Part shown: piece after piece, positions 8,998 through 17,420 of the stretch
How positions within the stretch are numbered: the stretch's first letter is position 1
Layout: the number at the start of each line of letters is the position of its first letter
Program-made: the position numbers and the translations under genes
Assembly: GCF_001676615.1 (NCBI RefSeq)
Contig: NZ_LYXZ01000013.1
Location: forward strand, 124,001-188,000
Origin: Labrys sp. WJW
GTDB taxonomy: Bacteria > Pseudomonadota > Alphaproteobacteria > Rhizobiales > Labraceae
Direction of reading: 5' to 3'
Length of the DNA: 64,000 nucleotides
The notes under the pieces: generated by a model
Database searches by the model: none
What the model saw: only the letters and a program-made list of their open reading frames with translations
Told to the model about the DNA's origin: nothing

Positions 8998-9807
8998 TCA
9001 GGCCGTCTTGGCGGCAGTGTCGATCGCCTCGCGGGCGCCGCGGCAGCCTGCATTGAGGAACATCACGTCGTTGCCCATGATGATCATGTCGACGCCCTTC
9101 TTCCAGAGGGCGATCACGTTCTCGGCGACGGGCGGGATGCAGGGTGCCATCACCTTGATGCCGCGGGCGTGGCATCTCTCGATCAGCTCCGCGAGCTTCT
9201 CCTCCACTTCCGGATGCGACATGGAATAGTCGATCGAGATCTGGCGGGAGATGGAATAGTCGGCCGGCCCGAAGTTGATGACGTCGATGCCTTCGACTTC
9301 GAGAATCTCGTCCATGTTGTCGAAGAACTCGTAGCTCTCGGCCATCGGTATCACGAGGCGCGTTGCATTCTCGTGCTCCATATATTTCGACCATTGGAAG
9401 CCCGGCCCGGCGAAGCCGGCGGCGCGGCATGACGCATCGCCCCCACGCCGGCCGATCGGCGGGAACTTGGCCGCCTTCACGATGGCGCGCGCCTGGTCGG
9501 CATTGTTCACTTGCGGCACGATCACGCCGGTAGCCCCGAACTCCAGCGACTTGCGGATGTCCCATTCATTGGTGCCGCGCACGCGCACCAGCGGCGCGAT
9601 CCCGGAAAGTAGGGCGGCGAGCACCAGCTTTTCCATCTGGCCGTCCACATTGACCGGCGTGTGTTCGGCATCGATGAAGGCGAAGTCGAGCCCCCAATTG
9701 GCGGCGACTTCGACGGCCGTGGTCGAACCGGTATACATCGTGGCGCCGAACACGGGCTCCCCGCGGCTCATCTTGGCGGCTAGACTGGTATTTTCGGGCG
9801 GTGCCAA
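8998..9807 (-). CDS. HpcH/HpaI-type class II aldolase
   Basis: This family cleaves 2-oxo-3-deoxy or 4-hydroxy-2-oxo acids to pyruvate plus an aldehyde. The protein shows DFAFIDAEHTPVN (barrel strand with catalytic acid/His), VRGTNEWDIRKSLEFGATGV, the PPIGRRG loop and NFGPADYS near a metal-binding Glu region. I place the start at a TTG at 9807 (MAPPENTSLAAK) because an aggaga Shine-Dalgarno sits 6 nt upstream; the internal ATG at 9771 is the alternative. Length from the TTG is 269 aa, normal for the family. Its neighbours are the SDR and an ABC importer. Confidence 0.87.
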   Translation of the reverse strand: MAPPENTSLAAKMSRGEPVFGATMYTGSTTAVEVAANWGLDFAFIDAEHTPVNVDGQMEKLVLAALLSGIAPLVRVRGTNEWDIRKSLEFGATGVIVPQVNNADQARAIVKAAKFPPIGRRGGDASCRAAGFAGPGFQWSKYMEHENATRLVIPMAESYEFFDNMDEILEVEGIDVINFGPADYSISRQISIDYSMSHPEVEEKLAELIERCHARGIKVMAPCIPPVAENVIALWKKGVDMIIMGNDVMFLNAGCRGAREAIDTAAKTA

Positions 9808-9838
9808 AGGTCTTCTCCTGATTTGCGAAGGCTGGAAA

Positions 9839-10570
9839 TCACTTGAGGTCCGGAGCGATGAAGCTGCGGAGTTCGGGTGTGCGCGGATTGGCGAAGATGT
9901 CTTCCGATCGCCCCTCTTCCCAGACGGTACCCTGGTGCATGAAGACGGTGCGGTTCGCGACGCGGCGGGCAAAGCCCATCTCATGGGTGACCAGCAGCAT
10001 GGTCATGCCGGCCCTGGCGAGTTCGGAGATGGTCTTGAGCACTTCGCCGGTGAGCTCGGGGTCGAGCGCCGAAGTCACCTCGTCGAACAGCATCACCTTG
10101 GGTTTCATCGCGAGCGAGCGAGCAATGGCGACGCGCTGCTGCTGTCCGCCGGACAGCTGGTCCGGATAGGCGCCAGCCTTGTCGGCGAGGCCGACGCGGG
10201 CAAGGACCTCATGCACCAGCGCGGCACACTGTTCGCGCGGAAGGCCCTTCACCACCCGGGGAGCCAGCGTGATGTTCTCGGCGACATTGAGATGCGGAAA
10301 GAGGTTGTAGCTCTGGAAGACCATGCCGACCTCCCGTCGCAGCGCACGCAGATTGGCGCCGGAGCGGTCGACCTTGTGGCCGGCGACCTCGATGGCGCCC
10401 TCTTGGAACTGTTCGAGTCCGTTGATGCAACGCAGCATCGTGCTCTTGCCGGAACCTGAGCGGCCAATGACGGCGACCACGTCGCCATTGGCCACGGAGA
10501 GGTCGATGCCTTTCAGGACGGCCAGGGCGCCATAGGATTTCCGAAGGTTCTCAATGCGCAGCGCCGGCAT
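9839..10570 (-). CDS. Polar amino acid-type ABC transporter ATP-binding protein
   Basis: This 243-aa ATPase belongs to the GlnQ/ArtP class. Walker A is GRSGSGKSTM, the signature is LSGGQQQRVAIARSLAM, and Walker B is VMLFDEVTSALDPE with switch THEMGFARRVA. The length and the ELTGEVLKTI segment are typical of polar amino-acid importers. It overlaps the preceding permease gene by 20 nt and follows two permeases and a binding protein. The substrate may be an amino acid or another organic acid, given the adjacent aldolase and dehydrogenase. Confidence 0.92.
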   Translation of the reverse strand: MPALRIENLRKSYGALAVLKGIDLSVANGDVVAVIGRSGSGKSTMLRCINGLEQFQEGAIEVAGHKVDRSGANLRALRREVGMVFQSYNLFPHLNVAENITLAPRVVKGLPREQCAALVHEVLARVGLADKAGAYPDQLSGGQQQRVAIARSLAMKPKVMLFDEVTSALDPELTGEVLKTISELARAGMTMLLVTHEMGFARRVANRTVFMHQGTVWEEGRSEDIFANPRTPELRSFIAPDLK

Positions 10571-11207
10571 GCTTCCTCTCCTTCAAGGCTTCGCTCCACC
10601 AGGACAGCGGGTAGCAGACGGCGAAATACATGACCGCCACGGTCAGGAAGACGTGGAAAGGCTGGAAGGTCATGTTGTTGAGGAGCTGGCCTGCTCGGGT
10701 CAGTTCCACGAAGCCGATCAGGGCCGTCACCGAGGTGTTCTTGACGATCTGCACCATGAAGCCGGCTGTCGGCCCGAGCGCGATGCGCAGCGCCTGGGGC
10801 AGGATGACGTAGCGAAGCTTCTGGACCGGCGTCAGCGCCAGCGAATCGGCGGCCTCCCATTGGGTGCGCGGGATGGCCTCGATGCAGCCGCGCCAGATGT
10901 CCGAAAGATAGGCCGTGGCGTACATGGTGAGCGAGATGGCGGCCGCCGCGAAAGGCGGGAAATAGAGACCGAGGAAGCTCAGCCCGTAAAAGACGAGGAA
11001 CACCACGATCAGGAGCGGAGTTGCCTGCACGAGCTGGATGTAGGCGGCGATGAGCGCCTTGAGCCACCGCGGCCCGAGTGCGCGGCCAAGAGCAAAGACG
11101 AGACCGAAGATGCCGCTGAACGCGAAAGTCAGGATCGACAGGCCGGCCGTCCATGTCAGGCCATGGAGGAGGAAGACGATGCTCGGCCATCCGAAGGTCT
11201 GGATCAT
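10551..11207 (-). CDS. Polar amino acid-type ABC transporter permease (second)
   Basis: This 218-aa HisM/GlnP-type permease begins MIQTFGWPSIVFLLHGLTWT at 11207; the upstream extension of the frame lies inside the previous gene. Several transmembrane helices are evident. The family EAA loop appears as EAADSLALTPVQKLRYVILP. The start overlaps the stop of the first permease by 4 nt, so the two are probably made in equal amounts and form a heterodimer. Confidence 0.9.
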   Translation of the reverse strand: MIQTFGWPSIVFLLHGLTWTAGLSILTFAFSGIFGLVFALGRALGPRWLKALIAAYIQLVQATPLLIVVFLVFYGLSFLGLYFPPFAAAAISLTMYATAYLSDIWRGCIEAIPRTQWEAADSLALTPVQKLRYVILPQALRIALGPTAGFMVQIVKNTSVTALIGFVELTRAGQLLNNMTFQPFHVFLTVAVMYFAVCYPLSWWSEALKERKHAGAAH

Positions 11208-11926
11208 GCACCGCCCTCCCTCGTGCCGAGCTTGAGCACTGCGCCGGCCAGGCCCGTCTGCGGATCGCGACGCCGGAAGAGCCACAGGCCGATCAGCCAG
11301 TAGACCAGACGAAAGCAAAAGGTGATGCAGATGTAGATCGCCGCAACCACCAGGAAGGTCTCGAGGCTGCGGAAGGATTGGGATTCGATCTTCGAGCCGG
11401 CGAGCGTGAGTTCTGTCGCGGATATCGAAGAGGCGATCGACGTGCCGAGCAGCGTGAGAGTGAGTTGGCCAGTGAGAGCGGGGTAGATCACCCGAAGGGC
11501 TGGTACGATGATGATGTAGCGCATCACCTGCAGGCGCGAGAGGCCGAGGGCGAAGCCGGCCTCGATCTGCGTACGGGGGATTGCAAGAAGGCCGGCGCGG
11601 AAGATCTCCGCCGAATAGGCGCCGAGATTGAGTGAGATCGCCACAATGGCGGCATGATCGGCGCTGAGGCGAAAGCCGACATAGGGCATGCCGAAGAACA
11701 GAAGGAAGAGCTGGACCAGCAGGGGTGTGTTGCGGAAGGCTTCGACATAGGTGGCACCGGCGGCGGCGCTCCACCGCGGCCCGTTCACCCGCGTCAGCGC
11801 AACGCCGAGTCCGATGGCAAGCCCGATGGCGATCGATTCCGCCGACAGGACGATTGTGTTGATCATACCGTGCACGAGATCGGGCGTCCGGGCGAACACC
11901 GGCGCGAAATTCATCTCATAGGCCAT
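11204..11926 (-). CDS. Polar amino acid-type ABC transporter permease (first)
   Basis: This 240-aa permease of the HisQ/GlnP class has the sequence EAFRNTPLLVQLFLLFFGMP, a hallmark of polar amino-acid permeases. Its EAA loop is EAGFALGLSRLQVMRYIIIV. It has about five transmembrane segments. It lies 66 nt downstream of the binding-protein gene and upstream of its partner permease. Confidence 0.9.
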   Translation of the reverse strand: MAYEMNFAPVFARTPDLVHGMINTIVLSAESIAIGLAIGLGVALTRVNGPRWSAAAGATYVEAFRNTPLLVQLFLLFFGMPYVGFRLSADHAAIVAISLNLGAYSAEIFRAGLLAIPRTQIEAGFALGLSRLQVMRYIIIVPALRVIYPALTGQLTLTLLGTSIASSISATELTLAGSKIESQSFRSLETFLVVAAIYICITFCFRLVYWLIGLWLFRRRDPQTGLAGAVLKLGTREGGA

Positions 11927-11992
11927 TGCAAGCTCTCCTTGGCGGTGCCGGGGCTCGATCTCCCGGCACGCCTGGATGCATCCCGGAGGAGG

Positions 11993-12805
11993 TCAGAAGG
12001 TCGGCAACTTGCCGCCGGGGATCGGGACGCCGATCCATTTCTTGTGCAGCTCGTTGAGGCGCCCGGTGATCTCTTCGTAGTAGATGAAGTTGTTCAGCCA
12101 CTGATGCAGTTCGCTGGCGTCCTTGCGCACGGCCATGGACCAGTAAAGCGTGAAGATCGGCACCTCCGTCTTCACTTCGAGATTGGCGAGGTTGCGTTTG
12201 GCGATCACGTCGTTGGCGACGGTCGCCACCGCTGCGGTCGCGTCGACTTGCCCGGAGATCAGGGCCTGCATGGCAAGGGCGTCGTCGTCGAAGCGCACCA
12301 CCTCGGCGCCTTCGATGGCGTAGCCGCTGACGGCGGCATCCTGCGTGCTGCCCTTGGGCACGGAGATACGCTTGCCCTTGAGATCGTCGAGCGACTTGAG
12401 CGGCATGTCCTTGGCCGCCACGAACCGCATTTCATAGGCACCATAGGGGTTGGTCATCAGGAACGTCTTGGCGCGCTCGGGCGTGGCCGTCATATGGGCG
12501 ATCAGCAGATCGACCCGGCCGGATTCCAGCGCGGCAGCGCGGGAAGCATTGTTGACGGGAACGATTTCGAGCGTGGTCCCGAGATTCTTGGCCACGTCGC
12601 GGGCGAGGTCCACCAAGAACCCGTCGGTATTGCCCGAGGAATCGACGGTGTCATAGGGCGGGATGCCCGTCAGCACGCCGATGGTTACTTTGCCTTTCTT
12701 CACGAGGTCGGCCGTTGTCTGTGCATGGGAAAGTGCAGCCGGAGCCGTGAGCAGGCACGCCAATCCCAGCGTGACCACGGCGCGGCGTAATAGCCGTCCA
12801 ATCAT
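11993..12805 (-). CDS. Periplasmic solute-binding protein, family 3 (amino acid type)
   Basis: This 270-aa periplasmic protein starts MIGRLLRRAVVTLGLACLL at 12805 behind a ggaggaagg Shine-Dalgarno and carries a signal peptide cleaved near ALSHAQ. The mature protein shows family-3 landmarks: KVTIGVLTGIPPYDTVD, DLLIAHMTATPERAKTFLMT, LKGKRISVPKGSTQD and a C-terminal LNELHKKWIG. It opens the operon that continues through permeases, ATPase, aldolase and SDR. The ligand is unknown. Confidence 0.9.
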   Translation of the reverse strand: MIGRLLRRAVVTLGLACLLTAPAALSHAQTTADLVKKGKVTIGVLTGIPPYDTVDSSGNTDGFLVDLARDVAKNLGTTLEIVPVNNASRAAALESGRVDLLIAHMTATPERAKTFLMTNPYGAYEMRFVAAKDMPLKSLDDLKGKRISVPKGSTQDAAVSGYAIEGAEVVRFDDDALAMQALISGQVDATAAVATVANDVIAKRNLANLEVKTEVPIFTLYWSMAVRKDASELHQWLNNFIYYEEITGRLNELHKKWIGVPIPGGKLPTF

Positions 12806-12940
12806 CGATCCTTCCTCCCTCTCATCGTCAGCCGCTTTCCGGACCGCATGGTCCGAATGCAGGCTGCTCGCGCTCCGACGGCCGGGATCGAAGACCCGGC
12901 GCGGTTGTTTTCGGGGCGGCTGCGTTGGCCAACCCGCTCT

Positions 12941-12973
12941 TGACATATGACTTATGTCATGAGTTATTGTCAA
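12941..12973. promoter_or_regulatory. Divergent operator/promoter for the ABC-aldolase operon
   Basis: An inverted repeat, tgacata-5-tatgtca (12941-12959), overlaps a second one, atgac-4-gtcat (12947-12960). Read on the minus strand, a TTGACA -35 (12973-12968) lies 17 nt before a weak TCATAT -10 inside the repeat. A protein bound here would block the transporter operon promoter. The divergent FCD/GntR gene at 13212 is the natural candidate. The rest of 12806-13211 shows no gene. Confidence 0.55.
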
Positions 12974-13211
12974 TCAACTTAAGCGCGCGGCCTCCTTGAA
13001 GCCGCCCGTGGCAAGGCGGCGCACCCCGGCATGCGGCCGCACCGGAGCGGGAGGCAGGTTTGCAGGACGCAGAATCAATTTCGGCCGGTATGCGAGGCCA
13101 GCGCAGTGGATCTTCGCTGCCACGGCAACCTCAGGGGCACCGACGGATTAGCGTCGGGTCGGTCCGCGTTTAAGGTGCGAATTCAATTGTCGCCCAATGA
13201 AGAAGGCCTGG

Positions 13212-13958
13212 ATGTCCACGAACAACAACAAAAGTCGCGATAAGCTGCACTCTTCGGTCGCCACTGCTTTCGAGGCGCAGATCCTGTCCGGCGAACTGCG
13301 GATCGGCGAACATCTTCCCTCGGAAGGCGACATCGCCCGCGAATTCGGCGTCTCGACGCGTTCGGTGCGCGAGGCGATGCAGATACTCGAGACCAAGGGC
13401 CTGGTACGGCGCCGGCATGGCGGACGCACCAGTGTGGTACGGGCGGACGTCGGCGAGTTCATGGGAACGCTGGCCGTCACGGTCCGCCAGCTTCTTTCCA
13501 GCGATCCCGACTATCTCCTGCAGTTGATGGTCGCGCGCCGCATGATCGAGACGGAGGTACTGGGTATCGTGACGGGCCGGGAAACTCCCGTGAACGAGGA
13601 AGTGACGGCGGCCCTCGACGGCATGCGCCGCGCCCGTGACGCTGGCGACTTCACCGACTTCACGGTGCAGGACGCAGCCTTCCATCTCGCTCTCGTCCGT
13701 TCGGCCGGAAACAAAATCCTCTCGCTGTTCTACGACAATCTCTACGGCCTCATCACAGATGCCATCGCGGTTTCCAGCCGTGTGCCGACCAAGTCGCTGG
13801 AAGCGGCCTATGCCGAGCACGAAGACATCTACACCATGATCTGCAACCGCGACGAAGCGGGCGCCACGGCGCTGCTGCGTGCCCAGATCGACAACAGCGC
13901 CGCATATCTCCGCGTCGCCATAGAAAACGCCAACCGCAAAGAAGAAAACAATGCCTGA
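13212..13958 (+). CDS. FCD-domain GntR-family regulator
   Basis: This FadR-like regulator has a winged helix (GEHLPSEGDIAREFGVSTRS, with VREAMQILETKGLV) and a helical FCD effector domain (LMVARRMIETEVLGI, then DAAFHLALVRSAGNKIL and AYAEHEDIYTMIC). His and Asp residues in that domain usually bind a metal and a carboxylate ligand. The start MSTNNNKSRD at 13212 has an agaagg Shine-Dalgarno; an upstream ATG at 13197 is possible. It probably represses the divergent ABC-aldolase-SDR operon and its own operon with the RraA-like gene, relieved by an organic acid. Confidence 0.88.
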   Translation: MSTNNNKSRDKLHSSVATAFEAQILSGELRIGEHLPSEGDIAREFGVSTRSVREAMQILETKGLVRRRHGGRTSVVRADVGEFMGTLAVTVRQLLSSDPDYLLQLMVARRMIETEVLGIVTGRETPVNEEVTAALDGMRRARDAGDFTDFTVQDAAFHLALVRSAGNKILSLFYDNLYGLITDAIAVSSRVPTKSLEAAYAEHEDIYTMICNRDEAGATALLRAQIDNSAAYLRVAIENANRKEENNA

Positions 13959-14613
13959 CTTCGACTATACCGGCACCGATTGGGATTCGATCGCCCGCCT
14001 GCGCAAGTGGTACTCCGGCGACGTGCACGATTCGATGGAGCATCTGGGCCTGTGGGGCCACCTTGAAGGCATTTCCCTGCTTGGCAGTCTGCAGGCGGGT
14101 GAAGTGGTGTGCGGTCCCGCGGTGACGGTGCAGTTCGAGCCCTCCGACCGCAAGGGCGAGCCGCAGGACGTTTATCACAAGGCCATCGACAATGTTCCGG
14201 AAGGAGGCATCCTGGTCTGCGAGGCATCCTGCGCCGGAGGCTCCTGCTCAGGGGAATTGATGAGTTCGGGAGCCAAGGTTCATGGCGCCGCCGCCACGAT
14301 CGTCAACGGAACAGTGCGCGATCTCGCTCAGGTGAGAGCGCTTGGCTACCCGCTGTTCGGCACGGCGGCCAGCCCCGTCGGCGTCACCGGAAAGAAGGAA
14401 CCGAAACAGTCCCAGATCCCCGTGAGGATCGGACATGTCACCATCAGCCCCGGCGATGTGATCTTCGGCGATATCGATGGGGTCGTGGCCATCCCGAGGG
14501 AACGCCTGCGCGACGTCGCCGATGCTGCCGACGCCCTGGGTCAGAACGAGGCCGAGGCTCGTCGGCGGATCCTGGCTGGCGAAAAGCTACAAGAAATCTG
14601 GCCAGTCACCTGA
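13951..14613 (+). CDS. RraA-like / HMG-CHA aldolase family protein
   Basis: This 220-aa protein belongs to the RraA-like superfamily, which includes 4-hydroxy-4-methyl-2-oxoglutarate and related pyruvate aldolases and oxaloacetate decarboxylases. It shows the family glycine-rich substrate loop (GGSCSGELMSSGAKVHGAAA) followed by VNGTVRD, whose Arg and Asp are catalytic or metal-linked in the aldolases. Its ATG overlaps the GntR stop by 8 nt, so the two are co-translated. With the HpaI-type aldolase and SDR across the divergent promoter it suggests catabolism of a hydroxy or oxo acid that ends in pyruvate. Confidence 0.83.
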   Translation: MPDFDYTGTDWDSIARLRKWYSGDVHDSMEHLGLWGHLEGISLLGSLQAGEVVCGPAVTVQFEPSDRKGEPQDVYHKAIDNVPEGGILVCEASCAGGSCSGELMSSGAKVHGAAATIVNGTVRDLAQVRALGYPLFGTAASPVGVTGKKEPKQSQIPVRIGHVTISPGDVIFGDIDGVVAIPRERLRDVADAADALGQNEAEARRRILAGEKLQEIWPVT

Positions 14614-14799
14614 CACCGCTGGATCTCTTGTGCTGCATGCTATCCCAGTTCGACACAGGACTTGTAGTTCGGGGGGCAAGGCTTCCGACGTTCGATTTAT
14701 AGAGCTGGCGGATGCATCTTGAGGGCGACCGGTTCTCCGCAAATGGAATGGCAATCTCTGTCCAGCAACTAACTCCTCCGATTTTCGAGGAGCTTGCGA

Positions 14800-15190
14800 T
14801 GTTCCGTGGGTTGCCATTTCGACCGAGCAGTGATCCTACTGTGTGTTCGCTGGTATCTGGCCTGCAACCTTAGCCTTCGCGATCTGGAAGAGATGCCGGC
14901 CGAGCGGAGCATCCTGGTAGATTACTCCACCGTTCATCGCTAGGTCGTCCAGTTCCCGCCCCTGTCGCTTAAGGGTTCAACCAGCGCAAGCGGATTGTCA
15001 CGAGACGATAGCATATCGACGAGACTCACATTCGGGTCGGCGGGCTTTGGATGTATCTGTATCGAGCCGTCGACAGTGTCGGCGGATACGGTCGAATTTT
15101 TCTTCAGCGAGTATCGGGATCTGGCGGCCGCGAAACGGCTCATCCGCAGGGCATTCCAAAGCCACCACTGGCCCGAATGTGAACCGGCAT
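14800..15190 (+). pseudogene. IS6-family transposase, plus-strand remnant with two amber codons
   Basis: The translation GCHFDRAVILLCVRWYLACN, then LSLRDLEEMPAERS and DYSTVHR, is typical of IS6-family transposases. The Trp expected after STVHR is TAG (14941). After a frameshift, FNQRKRIVTRR is followed by another TAG in place of the expected Trp, then HIDETHIRVGGLWMYLYRAV (with the first DDE aspartate). A further shift gives TVEFFFSEYRDLAAAKRLIR. Sequence identity is lost after about 15190. Two nonsense and two frameshift lesions make it inactive. Confidence 0.75.
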
Positions 15191-15274
15191 CGCCCAGGAT
15201 CCCGCTGATTCCTTTTATATCAATGTGTTGAGATGCCGATCGGCGTGAAATCCGCGTGCCGAAACACAACAGCC

Positions 15275-15530
15275 AGTGCTTCTTGCCACCGATACTGACA
15301 ACGACCTCATCGAGGTACCACATGTCGCGGGGGCTCGACCTCTTGCGCCTGAGGCGGCGGGCGTAATCCCGCCCGAACTTCATCGCCCAGCGCCGCACGG
15401 TCTCATAGGAAACGACGATGCCGCGCTCCAGCAGCATCTCCTCCACCAGGCGCAGGCTCAGAGGAAAGCGAAAATACAGCCGAAGGCGGAAACCGGTGGC
15501 GCTTGTAGCTGACGGACGGCTGGCTCATGC
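15275..15530 (-). pseudogene. IS6-family transposase, minus-strand fragment
   Basis: On the minus strand MSQPSVSYKRHRFPP starts at about 15530, loses a few codons by deletion/frameshift, and continues as EEMLLERGIVVSYETVRRWA with the first catalytic aspartate in DMWYLDEVVVSIGGKKHWL. Similarity then stops near 15275. It lies head to head with the plus-strand remnant and is a different IS6-family subtype. Confidence 0.75.
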
Positions 15531-15544
15531 AAGCCCATCTACAC

Positions 15545-15945
15545 CGACTGCCGCCACGCCGCAGTTAACGTGACAACGCCTGCAACCCGCGTGTCGGCAA
15601 GCCCCCATGGTGCGCGGATCACATCTGGACGTCGGCCAATCTCTGCCATGACGGCCTCGTCCGTCAGCTCGATTTCGGCAACGATCTCGCCATCCGTTAG
15701 GCTCGTAAGAGGCCGGTGATCAAAGGTATGATTGCCAATCTCATGCCCCTCTTGGAAAGCTCGTCTTACCAGACCAGGCGAATAGGCGAGCCGTTTGCCG
15801 ACAACGAAGAATGTGGCATGCACACATCAAAAGTGAGAGCCACGCAGGCTTGTAATGCAAGGTGCGCTTGCTCGCTGCGGCCGGCATGCGCCGATGTGAC
15901 GAACAAAGGCAACAGCATTGCCAATATGCAGGGTAAACGACTCAT
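15545..15945 (-). pseudogene. Polysaccharide deacetylase (NodB-fold), truncated and frameshifted
   Basis: A start at 15945 encodes a signal peptide (MSRLPCILAMLLPLFVTSAH) followed by a chain reaching CVALTFDV, the first NodB-motif strand. The next part of the domain is deleted with a frame change. Translation resumes as HATFFVVGKRLAYSPGLVRR and HEIGNHTFDH, which holds the metal-binding HTFDH motif. It reaches IRAPWG and then runs into IS6 debris at about 15560. The enzyme would have lost its catalytic DD motif and C-terminal half. Confidence 0.72.
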
Positions 15946-16033
15946 CCAGCGATCTCAGACAGTCTGACGATTTCGACAACGAGCTGTCTTGGGGCTCTTC
16001 GCGGATCGATACGCAATTTGTAACTGGTTCGGA

Positions 16034-16059
16034 ATATCGATCTTCGATATAAATATCGA
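16034..16059. promoter_or_regulatory. TATCGA-N3-TCGATA operator A
   Basis: The sequence is atatcga-tct-tcgatat, followed after 2 nt by a third half-site, atatcga. It lies about 90 nt upstream of the broken deacetylase gene and is one of seven related palindromes between 16 and 30 kb. The 15946-16497 interval otherwise shows no gene that I can support. Confidence 0.6.
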
Positions 16060-16437
16060 GCAGTGACAACGGCTATCTTCACGCGCAGGGCCGAGTAGGG
16101 GAGACAGGGCCAGGCATTATATCGTGGAGGTGGCGAGCGGTGTCGACTGCCGAGTGGGAGGACGGGACGGAGCGGCAATATGGCCGCTCCGTTCTGCCTG
16201 CGACCAGTTTTTAGCTTGGACGACAAGCCCCATTGTTTCCATGCGAGCAGATGTGACCAAAACCGGCAATGTCGCAAGGGTGGTGCTGTTTGCCATGCTC
16301 CGCTCTGGTGGACGAGAGCATTCTGTCCCTGATCCATAGAAACCCGTAGCGGGCCTCTTCCCCTTTGTTACGCTTTCACATGCGCCAGTCAGATTGGCCA
16401 AAAGCGACTTCAATTAACGAAATTTAACTCGGCCATT

Positions 16438-16453
16438 ATATCGACTATCGATA
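16438..16453. promoter_or_regulatory. TATCGA-N3-TCGATA operator B
   Basis: The sequence is atatcga-cta-tcgata, centred about 50 nt upstream of the SPW-repeat gene start at 16498, an ideal position for a promoter-overlapping operator. Confidence 0.65.
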
Positions 16454-16497
16454 CAGTTTTGACGTGTGCAGTTTCTATGTCGCTATGTGGAGGGGGC

Positions 16498-16854
16498 GTG
16501 TGGCGGTCGATAATATTCAATAGAAAAGCACAGGATTGGGCACTGGTCGGACTGGCAACCGCCTTGTTCTTGTCGCCTTGGTTCTTTGGGTTTGCTGCCA
16601 GACCGTCGGCCTGGATTGCCTGGTTCAGTTCTCTGTTCATTGCCTATCTGGGATTTGCAGCGACATTCTCCCGCGGCGAAGATTGGGAGGAGTGGCTTTG
16701 CGCCGCTTTGGGAGCAGGACTCTTGTTCGGGCCGGAAGCCGTGGGGCAGCCCTTTGGCATCGCCGCCACAACTACGTTTTGGGGGATCGGAGCGATGACA
16801 ATGGCTATCTCGCTTTGGGCGATCTGGCTGAATCGCCGGCCTGCCGATGAATGA
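16498..16854 (+). CDS. SPW-repeat membrane protein
   Basis: This is a small integral membrane protein of the SPW-repeat family. I chose the GTG at 16498 because a ggaggggg Shine-Dalgarno precedes it; the upstream in-frame ATG at 16459 lacks one. The 118-aa product has four hydrophobic segments. It carries the repeat-like signatures QDWALVGLATALFLSPWFFG and EDWEEWLCAALGAGLLFGPE. It is clearly paralogous to the gene at 22892-23269. The function of SPW proteins is not established. Operator B lies directly upstream. Confidence 0.82.
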   Translation: MWRSIIFNRKAQDWALVGLATALFLSPWFFGFAARPSAWIAWFSSLFIAYLGFAATFSRGEDWEEWLCAALGAGLLFGPEAVGQPFGIAATTTFWGIGAMTMAISLWAIWLNRRPADE

Positions 16855-16939
16855 CACGCATCCGACCGGCCAATACCAAAAACAATCGTCGAAATCATGA
16901 TCTGCGGCAGTGAACGGCACGAATAAAGGGGAGGGGACC

Positions 16940-17416
16940 ATGGATCGAAGCGATCAGGAGACGATCGAGGCTGACGTCGAGAATACCGCCGACAGATCTC
17001 TGCAGACCGCGCGAAGGATAGCTCAAATCACAAGAAGCTATGTCTCATCCAATCAGGTAGAGGCTAGTTCACTACCGACGCTCATATGCGATCTCGCGGC
17101 TGCTTTCGACAAAATCGCGATGAATGGCGCAGTGATCGAGAAGCCTTCGAAGCCAATCCCAGCGGTTCCGATCAAAAGATCGGTAACAAATGACTACATC
17201 GTTTGTCTGGAGGATGGTCTAAAATTTAAGACTCTAAAGAGGCATCTACAATCTCACTACAATATGACTATTGAAGAATATAAGAAGAAATAGAATCTGC
17301 CGGCAAACTATCCTACTGTTGCTTTCAACTACGCGAGGCGACGCACCGAACTTGCCAAGGCGAACGGCTTAGGTGGTCGTATCGCTCGGAGCAGAGCCGT
17401 CAAGGCGAAAGCATAG
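16940..17416 (+). pseudogene. MucR/Ros-family regulator interrupted by an amber codon
   Basis: MucR/Ros proteins are zinc-finger regulators of exopolysaccharide and virulence genes in rhizobia and relatives. The start MDRSDQETIE at 16940 follows a ggggaggg Shine-Dalgarno. The finger region is NDYIVCLEDGLKFKTLKRHL with QSHY. The family Trp after EEYKKK is replaced by TAG (17291-17293). The frame stays open beyond it with the expected tail NLPANYPTVAFNYARRRTEL, ending at 17416; full length would be 158 aa, normal for the family. The 117-residue truncated form keeps the finger and may still bind DNA. Confidence 0.8.
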
Positions 17417-17420
17417 CGCA

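Noticed and set aside
8140..9432. 430-codon plus-strand open frame across the SDR and aldolase genes
   Set aside because: It is antisense to two well-supported genes and has low-complexity composition typical of GC-rich shadow frames.
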